From assembly GCA_964019135.1 (NCBI GenBank), contig OZ025263.1, forward strand, positions 19,693,123 through 19,757,122: a stretch of 64,000 nt of DNA, in the 5' to 3' direction. The notes below the pieces were generated by a model that worked only from the letters and a program-made list of their open reading frames with translations, searched no databases and was not told where the DNA came from. Shown piece by piece: positions 25,407 to 37,000 of this stretch. The position numbers were made by a program, and so were the translations under genes. Origin of the DNA: Arenicola marina (lineage: Eukaryota > Annelida > Polychaeta > Arenicolidae). The first letter of the stretch is position 1. Each line of letters opens with the position of its first letter.

Positions 25407-28400
25407 GTAAGTCCTGCCCTAATGCCGTGCCTCATTTTGCCACCACTCACCTGTAATCACTTACCTCTGTAATATCTGTTGTCTGTAACATCTGCAATTT
25501 ACATTTGTTATCTTTCCAATCTGCAAGAACTGCTGCATCTGTAACATTTGTTACCTGTAACATCTGCCACTTCTGCAAGAACTGCTTAATCGGTCGCATG
25601 TTGCCTAAAACATCTGTCACATCTGCAATAACTGATAGATCGGTAACATTTGTTAGGTGTAACATCTTTCACATCTGGTATCTGTCACATCTGTTATCAG
25701 TAACATCTTTCGCATCAGGTCTCTGTCATATCTTCTACATCAGATATATGTAACATCTGTAAAACATGTTTATGTAACATATGCGACATGTGTTACATGT
25801 AACATATGCAATGTATAACTGTAAATGACTCGGTGAAATTGATACTTAATAATTAATGACGCATAATCAATTTGGAGTTTAAACATCAGTTCTTCCAACC
25901 AAAGCGTTAATGTAATACAAGAAGCAATATTACATGGCACCAAGACGGCGCCTAGCTGGCTGCGACATCATAGTGTGGGGCGCCATCATAGTGAGGGGCG
26001 ACATCATAGTGAGGGGCGACATCATAGTGAGGGGCGCCATCATAGTGAGGGGCGACATCATATTGAGGGGCGACATCATAGTGAGGGGCGACATCATAGT
26101 GAGGGGCGACATCATAGTGAGGGGCGACATCATAGTGAGGGGCGACATCATAGTGAGGGGCGACATCATAGTGAGGGGCGACATCATAGTGAGGGGCGAC
26201 ATCATAGTGAGGGGCGACATCATAGTGAGGGGCGACATCATAGTGAGGGGCGACATCATAGTGAGGGGCGACATCATAGTGAGGGGCGACATCATAGTGA
26301 GGGGCGACATCATAGTGAGGGGCGACATCATAGTGAGGGGCGACATCATAGTGAGGGGCGACATCATAGTGAGGGGCGACATCATAGTGAGGGGCGCCAT
26401 CATAGTGAGGGGCGACATCATAGTGAGGGGCGCCATCATAGTGAGGGGCGCCATCATAGTGAGGGGCGACATCATAGTGAGGGGCGACATCATAGTGAGG
26501 GGCGACATCATAGTGAGGGGCGACATCATAGTGAGGGGCGACATCATAGTGAGGGGCGACATCATAGTGAGGGGCGACATCACAGTGAGGGGCGACATCA
26601 TAGTGAGGGGCGACATCATAGTGAGGGGCGACATCATAGTGAGGGGCGACATCATAGTGAGGGGCGCCATCATAGTGAGGGGCGACATCATAGTGAGGGG
26701 CGACATCATAGTGAGGGGCGACATCATAGTGAGGGGCGACATCATAGTGAGGGGCGACATCATAGTGAGGGGCGACATCATAGTGAGGGGCGACATCATA
26801 GTGAGGGGCGACATCATAGTGAGGGGCGACATCATAGTGAGAGGCGACTATTCGCTTCTACCAAATTCATATTTTGATGCCGCACATTTGTATGAAATAA
26901 ATGTGTGTCTGGCTTCGTCATCCAATGTCTTATTTGTATTTTCAGTTACGAGGGGAGGTGCTGACGGTGATACAAGGTCACGCTCGGTGAGTGATTGCTA
27001 CCAGGCGAAGTGAAACTTTCTGAAAAATAGTGAGTCATCGAAAAAGTTGTTTCACTGAGTAATTCAGGATTACATTTGATTGATATGATGCAGACGATAA
27101 GATGTCGGGGTAAATGGTCGGTGTTTATGGCCTTCAGTGTCCTTTCTGATGTAATGTTATCCCGAGATGAATTTGAAGCTGGTTCCCTGCTTCTATATAT
27201 CCCCTTCGAGGCCACGCGTCAGGCTGGGTCTGGAGTCATGGTGAAATGGTGTAACATTCCATCCCTTTCCTCGACAAGTGCATCAGAGAAAAGTGATTTT
27301 TGCTGTTTGACTAAAAAAACAACTTGTAGTGCCTTGTAGTGGTGTTTCTGTGGTGCCCTATGATGACGCGTGTGTTGTTTCTCTCTCTGCCGCTAGTTAC
27401 GTGACCAGCTGTGCCTTTTCCCAGGACGGCCAGCTACTGGCCACAGGGTCCAATGACAAACTCGTCAAGATCTGGAGGCTGTCCAACAACGTGGAACCCC
27501 CAGGTCAGTGTCCTCCTTCCCTCAGGGCAGGAGCCATAGGTCGCGGCCCCCAGGTCAGTGTCCGCCCTCCCTCAGGGCAGGAGCCATAGGTCGCGGCCCC
27601 CAGGTCAGTGTCCGCCCTCCCTCAGGGCAGGAGCCATAGGTCGCGGCCCCCAGGTCAGTGTCCGCCCTCCCTCAGGGCAGGAGCCATAGGTCGCGGCCCC
27701 CAGGTCAGTGTCCTCCCTCCCTCAGGGCAGGAGCCATAGGTCGCGGCCCCCAGGTCAGTGTCCGCCCTCCCTCAGGGCAGGAGCCATAGGTCGCGGCCCC
27801 CAGGTCAGTGTCCGCCCTCCCTCAGGGCTGCAACCATAGGTCGCGGCCCCCAGGTCCGTGTCCGCCCTCCCTCAGGGCAGGAGCCATAGGTCGCGGCCCC
27901 CAGGTCAGTGTCCTCCCTCCCTCAGGGCAGGAGCCATAGGTCGCGGCCCCCAGGTCAGTGTCCTCCCTCCCTCAGGGCAGGAGCCATAGGTCGCGGCCCC
28001 CAGGTCAGTGTCCGCCCTCCCTCAGGGCTGCAACCATAGGTCGCGGCCCCCAGGTCCGTGTCCGCCCTCCCTCAGGGCAGGAGCCATAGGTCGCGGCCCC
28101 CAGGTCAGTGTCCGCCCTCCCTCAGGGCAGGAGCCATAGGTCGCGGTCCCCAGGTCCGTGTCCGCCCTCCCTCAGGACTGCAACCATAGGTCGCGGCCCC
28201 CAGGTCAGTGTCCGCCCTTCCTCAGGGTTGCAACCATAGGTCGCGGTCCCCAGGTCCGTGTCCGCCCTCCCTCAGGACTGCAACCGTAGGTCGCGGCCCC
28301 CAGGTCAGTGTCCGCCCTCCCTCAGGACTGCAACCATAGGTCGCGGCCCCCAGGTCAGTGTCCGCCCTCTCTCACGGCTGCAACCATAGGTCGGGGCCCC

Positions 28401-31400
28401 CAGGTCATAGTCCGCCCTCCCTCCGGGCAAGAGCCATAGGTCGCGGCCCCCAGGTCAGTGTCCGCCCTCCCTCAGGGCTGCAACCATAGGTCGCGGCCCC
28501 CAGGTCAGTGTCCTCCCTCCCTCAGGGCTGCAACCATAGGTCGCGGCCCCCAGGTCAGTGTCCGCCCTCCCCCAGGCCTGCAACCATAGGTCGCGGCCCC
28601 CAGGTCAGTGTCCGCCCTCCCTCAGGGCTGCAACCGTAGGTCGCGGCCCCCAGGTCAGTGTCCGCCCTCCCCCAGGCCTGCAACCATAGGTCGCGGCCCC
28701 CAGGTCAGTGTCCGCCCTCCCTCAGGGCTGGAGCCATAGGTCGCGGCCCCCAGGTCAGTGTCCTCCTTTTTCCAGGGCTGCAACCGTAGGTCGCGGCCCC
28801 CAGGTCAGTGTCCGCCCTCCCCCAGGCCTGCAACCATAGGTCGCGGCCCCCAGGTCAGTGTCCGCCCTCCCTCAGGGCTGGAGCCATAGGTCGCGGCCCC
28901 CAGGTCAGTGTCCGCCCTCCCTCAGGGCTGCAACCGTAGGTCGCGGACCCCAGGTCAGTGTCCTCCTTTTTCCAGGGCTGCAACCATAGGTCGCGGCCCC
29001 CAAGTCAGTGTCCTCCCTCCCTCGGGGCTGCAACCATAGGTCGCGGCCCCCAGGTCTGTGTCCGCCCTCCCTCAGGGCTGCAACCATAGGTCGCGGCCCC
29101 CAGGTCAGTGTCCGCCCTCCCCCAGGCCTGCAACCATAGGTCGCGGCCCCCAGGTCAGTGTCCGCCCTCCCTCAGGGCTGGAGCCATAGGTCGCGGCCCC
29201 CAGGTCAGTGTCCGCCCTCCCTCAGGGCTGCAACCGTAGGTCGCGGACCCCAGGTCAGTGTCCTCCTTTTTCCAGGGCTGCAACCATAGGTCGCGGACCC
29301 CAGGTCAGTATCCGCCCTCCCTCAGGGCAGGAGCCATAGGTCGCGGCCCCCAGGTCCGTGTCCGCCCTCCCTCAGGACTGCAACCATAGGTCGCGGCCCC
29401 CAGGTCAGTGTCCGCCCTCTCTCACGGCTGCAACCATAGGTCGGGGCCCCCAGGTCAGTGTCCGCCCTCCCTCCGGCAAGAGCCATAGGTCGCGGCCCCC
29501 AGGTCAGTGTCCGCCCTCCCTCAGGGCTGCAACCATAGGTCGCGGCCCCCAGGTCAGTGTCCGCCCTCCCTCAGGGCTGCAACCATAGGTCGCGGCCCCC
29601 AGGTCAGTGTCCTCCCTCCCTCAGGGCTACAACCATAGGTCGCGGCCCCCAGGTCAGTGTCCGCCCTCCCCCAGGCCTGCAACCATAGGTCGCGGCCCCC
29701 AGGTCAGTGTCCGCCCTCCCTCAGGGCTGCAACCATAGGTCGCGGCCCCCAGGTCAGTGTTCGCCCTCTCTCAGGGCAGGAGCCATAAGTCGCGGCCCCC
29801 AGGTCAGGCTCCGCCCTCCCTCAGGGCAGGAGCAATAGGTCGCGGCCCCCAGGTCAGTGTCCGCCCTCCCTCAGGGCTGCAACCATAGGTCGCGGACCCC
29901 AGGTCAGTGTCCTCCCTCCCTCAGGACTGGAGCCATAGGTCGCGGCCCCCAGGTCAGTGTCCGCCCTCCCTCAGGGCAGGCGCCATAGGTCGCGGCCCCC
30001 AGGTCAGTGTCCGCCCTCCCTCAGGGCAGGAGCCATAGGTCGCGGCCCCCAGGTCCGTGTCCGCCCTCCCTCAGGGCTGCAACCATAGGTCGCGGCCCCC
30101 AGGTCAGTGTCCGCCCTCCCTCAGGGCTGCAACCATAGGTCGCGGCCCCCAGGTCAGTGTCCGCCCTCCCTCCGGGCTGCAACCATAGGTCGCGGCCCCC
30201 AGGTCAGTGTCCTCCCTCCCTCAGGGCTGCAACCATAGGTCGCGGCCTCCAGGTCAGTGTCCGCCCTCCCTCAGGGCTGCAACCATAGGTCGCGGCCCCC
30301 AGGTCAGTGTCCGCCCTCCCTCAGGGCTGCAACCATAGATCGCGGCCCCCAGGTCAGTGTCCGCCCTCCCTCAGGGCAAGAGCCATAGGTCGCGGCCCCC
30401 AGGTCAGTGTCCGCCCTCCCTCAGGGCTGCAACCATAGGTCGCGGCCCCCAGGTCAGTGTCCGCCGCCCTCAGGGCTGCAACCATAGGTCGCGGCCCCCA
30501 GGTCAGTGCCCTCCCTCCCTCAGGGCTGCAACCATAGGTCACGGCCCCCAGGTCAGTGTCCTCCCTCCCTCAGGGCTGCAACCATTGGTCACGGCCCCCA
30601 GGTCAGTGTCCTCCCTCTCTCAGGGCTGAAACCATAGGTCGCGGCCCCCAGGTCAGTGTCCGCCCTCCCTCCGGGCAAGAGCCATAGGTCGCGGCCCCCA
30701 GGTCAGTGTCCGCCCTCCCTCAGGGCTGCAACCATAGGTCGGGGCCCCCAGGTCAGTGTCCGCCCTCCCTCCGGGCAAGAGCCATAGGTCGCGGCCCCCA
30801 GTTCAGTGTCCGCCCTCCCTCAGGGCTGCAACCATAGGTCGCGGCCCCCAGGTCAGTGTCCGCCGCCCTCAGGGCTGCAACCATAGGTCGCGGCCCCCAG
30901 GTCAGTGCCCTCCCTCCCTCAGGGCTGCAACCATAGGTCACGGCCCCCAGGTCAGTGTCCTCCCTCCCTCAGGGCTGCAACCATAGGTCGGGGCCCCCAG
31001 GTCAGTGTCCGCCCTCCCTCCGGGCAAGAGCCATAGGTCGCGGCCCCAAGGTCAGTGTCCGCCCTCCCTCAGGGCTGCAACCATAGGTCGCGGCCCCCAG
31101 GTCAGTGTCCTCCCTCCCTCAGGGCTACAACCATAGGTCGCGGCCCCCAGGTCAGTGTCCGCCCTCCCCCAGGCCTGCAACCATAGGTCGCGGCCCCCAG
31201 GTCAGTGTCCGCCCTCCCTCAGGGCTGCAACCATAGGTCGCGGCCCCCAGGTCAGTGTTCGCCCTCTCTCAGGGCAGGAGCCATAAGTCGCGGCCCCCAG
31301 GTCAGGCTCCGCCCTCCCTCAGGGCAGGAGCAATAGGTCGCGGCCCCCAGGTCAGTGTCCGCCCTCCCTCAGGGCTGCAACCATAGGTCGCGGACCCCAG

Positions 31401-34024
31401 GTCAGTGTCCTCCCTCCCTCAGGACTGGAGCCATAGGTCGCGGCCCCCAGGTCAGTGTCCGCCCTCCCTCAGGGCAGGCGCCATAGGTCGCGGCCCCCAG
31501 GTCAGTGTCCGCCCTCCCTCAGGGCAGGAGCCATAGGTCGCGGCCCCCAGGTCCGTGTCCGCCCTCCCTCAGGGCTGCAACCATAGGTCGCGGCCCCCAG
31601 GTCAGTGTCCGCCCTCCCTCAGGGCTGCAACCATAGGTCGCGGCCCCCAGGTCAGTGTCCGCCCTCCCTCCGGGCTGCAATCATAGGTCGCGGCCCCCAG
31701 GTCAGTGTCCTCCCTCCCTCAGGGCTGCAACCATAGGTCGCGGCCTCCAGGTCAGTGTCCGCCCTCCCTCAGGGCTGCAACCATAGGTCGCGGCCCCCAG
31801 GTCAGTGTCCGCCCTCCCTCAGGGCTGCAACCATAGATCGCGGCCCCCAGGTCAGTGTCCGCCCTCCCTCAGGGCAAGAGCCATAGGTCGCGGCCCCCAG
31901 GTCAGTGTCCGCCCTCCCTCAGGGCTGCAACCATAGGTCGCGGCCCCCAGGTCAGTGTCCGCCGCCCTCAGGGCTGCAACCATAGGTCGCGGCCCCCAGG
32001 TCAGTGCCCTCCCTCCCTCAGGGCTGCAACCATAGGTCACGGCCCCCAGGTCAGTGTCCTCCCTCCCTCAGGGCTGCAACCATTGGTCACGGCCCCCAGG
32101 TCAGTGTCCTCCCTCTCTCAGGGCTGAAACCATAGGTCGCGGCCCCCAGGTCAGTGTCCGCCCTCCCTCAGGGCTGCAACCATAGGTCGGGGCCCCCAGG
32201 TCAGTGTCCGCCCTCCCTCCGGGCAAGAGCCATAGGTCGCGGCCCCCAGTTCAGTGTCCGCCCTCCCTCAGGGCTGCAACCATAGGTCGCGGCCCCCAGG
32301 TCAGTGTCCGCCGCCCTCAGGGCTGCAACCGTAGGTCGCGGCCCCCAGGTCAGTGCCCTCCCTCCCTCAGGGCTGCAACCATAGGTCACGGCCCCCAGGT
32401 CAGTGTCCTCCCTCCCTCAGGGCTGCAACCATAGGTCGGGGCCCCCAGGTCAGTGTCCGCCCTCCCTCCGGGCAAGAGCCATAGGTCGCGGCCCCCAGTT
32501 CAGTGTCCGCCCTCCCTCAGGGCTGCAACCATAGGTCGCGGCCCCCAGGTCAGTGTCCGCCGCCCTCAGGGCTGCAACCATAGGTCGCGGCCCCCAGGTC
32601 AGTGCCCTCCCTCCCTCAGGGCTGCAACCATAGGTCGCGGCCCCCAGGTCAGTGCCCTCCCTCCCTCAGGGCTGCAACCATAGGTCACGGCCCCCAGGTC
32701 AGTGTCCTCCCTCCCTCAGGGCTGCAACCATAGGTCACGGCCCCCAGGTCAGTGTCCGCCGCCCTCCTTCAGGGCTGCAACCATAGTTTCTTTCTATGTC
32801 TCTTTCTGTCTACGTCTCTTGCTATGTCTCTGTCTATGTCTCTTTCTGTCTATGTCTCTTTCTGTCTGTGTCTCTGTCTGTCTATGTCTCTTTCTGTCTG
32901 TCTCTTTCTGTCTCTGTGTCTGTCTATGTCTGTGTCTGTCTCTTTCTGTCTATGTCTCTTTCACTCTATGTCTGTCTGTCTATGTCTCTGTCTATCTATC
33001 TCTTTCTGTATATGTCTCTGTCTGTCTCTGTCTGTCTACGTCTCTTTCTGTCTATGTCTCTGTCTCTGTCTATGTCTCTTTCTGTCTATGTATCTGTATG
33101 TCTCTGTCTGTCTATGTCTCTTTCTGTCTATGTCTGTCTATGTCTCTGTCTGTCTATGTCTCTTTCTGTCTATGTCTCTGTGTGTCTCTGTCTGTCTATG
33201 TCTCTTTCTGTCTGTGTCTGTCTATGTCTCTGTCCGTCTATGTCTCCCATGCCGTACCTGTCTGGAGAATTGTGTCCGAGGACTTCCAAAGGCTGCCCCT
33301 GGGTCTGTCTGGAAATTTTTGTCCTTTACAGCTTTGAGAATTTTAGTCGATATTCACGTTATCTCCCCCTGAAATTGTCGATATTTGGAGGGACGCCCCG
33401 GCGACGAGAAACGTTAAGTAGAGAGCTCGGGTGTCCGGCCCGGGCCCAGATGGACGTGGATAGGGGGGGTGGGGGGTGGAGTGGCAGAAAGGGGCCGGGG
33501 AGGTGAGGTAGAAGGGGGAGCGGTGTTAGAAGAGGGGAGTTGGAAGGTGGGAGGAGTGGTAGGACGGGGCAGGGATACAGTCTTTCATCGGGTTAAGGAA
33601 AGAAGCATATATCTACTAGTTAAAGAACGAGCTGAAGTGCATTCGCGAAAATAAAGCTTTATTTGGGGAATGCACGACAGCGAGTTCTTTAACGTACTTA
33701 TAAAATTGTAACAAGGCATTAATTCTGCTCTTGATTTGCGTGGTTCATTTTCTATGATTGGACACAAGAAATCGACAGCGTTAGGAAAGCAGCGCTTTGC
33801 TCTAAAATAAAAGCGCTACCGATCAACTAATGCACCAGTCAATGTGAAGCCCCAGGGTGGAGGGTGAGAAGGCATGGGGGCAGTAGATATAATTTTGAAA
33901 ACATTCTTTAAATCCCCACACAAGGGTCAAGTCGTCCCGTCTAACTTCCATGAAAACATCCCCCCCTGAAAAGCAGTATTAGTGAATTAACGCTTTTACT
34001 TTAAAATGGATCATCCATTTATGT

Positions 34025-34060
<36 letters not shown>

Positions 34061-37000
34061 GCGCCTTTAGTAGGAATGGCATGACCATTGTCATAGGTCT
34101 CCCATGCCATCGAAAACTGTCGAGTTTCCATATATTTTGGGCTTTTCTGATCTAATGCACCCCCCCCCCCGCCGTCTGGAGCTTAACGGTGACATTTCAA
34201 GACAATTCTGACAAGATCAGACAAGCTAGCTTGCCTCAGCTCAGCTCGGCTCGATGGATTACGCCGTGACACTTAGCGGAGTCAATATTAGCAAAAACTG
34301 TTCATTATCAAGATAATGCACAGTTTTTCCGTTTTTTATTTAAATAAAGCACACTTACGTTAATAAAACACGACCAGGTCTGTTGTCCGGGACATTCTTC
34401 CAGATAATGAACACTTAAGACAAAGACGTGACGTCACACAATGTGTTAATGCACGATAAGACTTGTGTGGATCTCTATAGAGAGCACGCCTTACACTATA
34501 TCGGTCTGTCTGATGCCGAGAGATACACACAGGGCAGTCATCCTCAACTAACAAGGGTGGATATTTTCATTTAATTTATATTCATTGACTACTTATTCAA
34601 AAACCGGCTGTAACTAAAAGTTAAAATATCCATTATAGTGTGTGATAGTATTTCATTGAGTCCCGTGGTTTAAGCCTCTCTTGATATCACCGCATCACTA
34701 ACGAGTGAATTTTGACCTCCGTCCTGAGGGGGGGGGGGGACTCCTTGGTGTAGCGGCTAGCGCAGGAGGCCGCAGAGCAATAGGTTCTGGGTTTAAATCC
34801 GGACTCGGGCACCTAGTCTGGGACAGTCTGTCATCTTTTCACCCTTCCTTGTCCCGGGAGATTCCTGGACCCTGTTTAACCATTGTGTGCACAAACGCGG
34901 CCTGAAACACGCATTCGTTTCGTGTGTCCTCCCCGATGTCTTACATGTTATCAATCACTGCATTTCTGTTATATGGCGTTTGAGCCCAAGGGTCAGTACT
35001 AAACTGTAACCTTGAACCCTGGTTGCTGTGACCTCCAGTCGAGGCCGATGAGCTGTTGGAGGTGGAGGAAGCAATCAGTCGGCAGCAGAAGGCAGTCCCG
35101 GAGTGGACGGTGGAGGACGTCTGCCATTGGCTGAACGAGGTGGGCATGGGCCAATACGAGGCTGGCTTCCGGCGCCACGCCATCGACGGCACGGAGCTGA
35201 CGACCTTGACCCAGGAGTCGCTGGAGAGGGTCCTCGGCATAGGTAGGTACAGCCACCCCTCCTGGGTACAGCCACCCCCCCACCCTGGGTACAGCCACCC
35301 CCCCCACCCTGGGTACAGCCACCCCCACCCTGGGTACAGCCACCCCCCACCCCTGGGTACAGCCACCCCCCACCCTGGGTACACCCCCACCCTGGGTGCA
35401 GCCACCACCCTGGGTACAGCCATCCCCCCACCCTGGGTACAGCCACCCCCCCCACCCTGGGTACATCCACACCCCCACCCTGGGTACAGCCACCACCCTG
35501 GGTACAGCCACACCTCCTGGGTACAGCCAACCCCCTGGGTATAGCCCCCCCCCACACCCTGGGTACAGCGACACCCCTGGGTACAGCCACCCCCCACCGT
35601 GGGTACAGCCACCCCCCCCCACCCTGGGTACAGCCACCCCCACCCTGGGTACAGCCACACACCCTGGGCATAGCCACACACGCTGGGTACATCCACACAC
35701 CCTTGGTACAGCCACACACCTGGGTACAGCCACACATCCTGGGTACAGCCACACCCCTGGGTACAGCCACACACCTGGGTACAGCCACACACCCTGGGTA
35801 CAGCCACCCCCCCTGGGTACAGCCACACCCCTGGGTACAGCCACACCCCTGGGTACAGCCACACCCCACCGTGGGTACAGCCACCCTCCTGGGTACAGGC
35901 CCCCCCCCCCACCCTGGGTACAGCCACCCCCACCCTGGGTACAGCCACACACCCTGGGTACAGCCACACACCCTGGGCACAGCCACACACCCTGGGTACA
36001 TCCACACACCCTTGGTACAGCGACACCCCTGGGTACAGCCACCCCCCACCGTGGGTACAGCCACCCCCCTGGGTACAGCCACACAACCTGGGCACAGCCA
36101 CACACCCTGGGTACATCCACACATCCTTGGTACAGCCACACACCTGGGTACAGCCACACACCCTGGGTACAGCCACCCCCCCTGGGTACAGCCACACCCC
36201 TGGGTACAGCCACACCCCTGGGTACAGCCACACACCCTGGGTACAGGCACACACCCTGGGTACAGCCACACCCCTGGGTACAACCACTCCCCTGGGTACA
36301 GCCACACACCCTGGGTACAGCCACACACCCTGGATACAGCCACACTCCTGGGTACAACCAAACACCCTGGGTACAGCCACACACCCTGGGTACAGTCACA
36401 CACCCTGGGTACAGCCACCCCCCGCCTGGGTACAGCCACCCCCTCTGGGTACAGTCACACACCTTGGGTACAGTTACACACCCTGGGTACAGTCACACAC
36501 CCTGGGTACAGCCACACACTCTGGGTACAGCAACACTCCTGGGTACAACCACACACCCTGGGTACAGCTACACACCCTGGGTGCAGCCACACACCCTGGG
36601 TACAGCCACACTCCTGGGTACAGCCCCCCCCCCTCTGGGTACAGCCACCCCCCCCCCCTCTGGATACAGCCACCCCCCCCCCCTCTGGGTACAGCCACAT
36701 ACCCTGGGTACAGCCACCCGCCCCCCCGTCCCCACCCCCACACACGGCGCCCATCGAGTAGAAAATCAAAGTGACGGGCAACTCAGTAATATCCTATGAC
36801 TCTCTGGGCGCTATGAAAATGAGCCAATGAAGTGTGTGTTGCTATAATGTTCTCGACAAACTACATTTGTACCAATGGTAGACGTGATGACATGATATAT
36901 AATTAATTAGAACTAAAGTACAAATCTAGGCTGACATAAATATGCCATAGATCCCACCATAAGCCAGACTCGGCGTAGATCCATGTACAGGATGGACTCC

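Larger units (their letters stand above)
33247..34730. other. WDSUB1 intron, unique part
   Basis: It holds two hairpin-forming inverted repeats (33619-33693 and 34293-34328), an AT microsatellite (about 34028-34056) and a poly-C run near 34161. No exon is recognised. Confidence 0.6.

Noticed and set aside
25930-27013. Frames of about 300-360 codons (GDIIVR, EGRHHS, TMMSPL repeats)
   Set aside because: These are three readings of the same 18-bp repeat on both strands. None is supported by homology.
34735-34810. Functional tRNA gene
   Set aside because: A and B boxes are present, but the cloverleaf stems do not pair convincingly and a SINE body and tail follow; the same holds for the other tRNA-like sites.
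34941-36799. Several 350-490-codon frames rich in VQPHTLGTAT or CTQGVWLYPG
   Set aside because: Intronic array directly after the SAM exon donor; the frames are composition artefacts.
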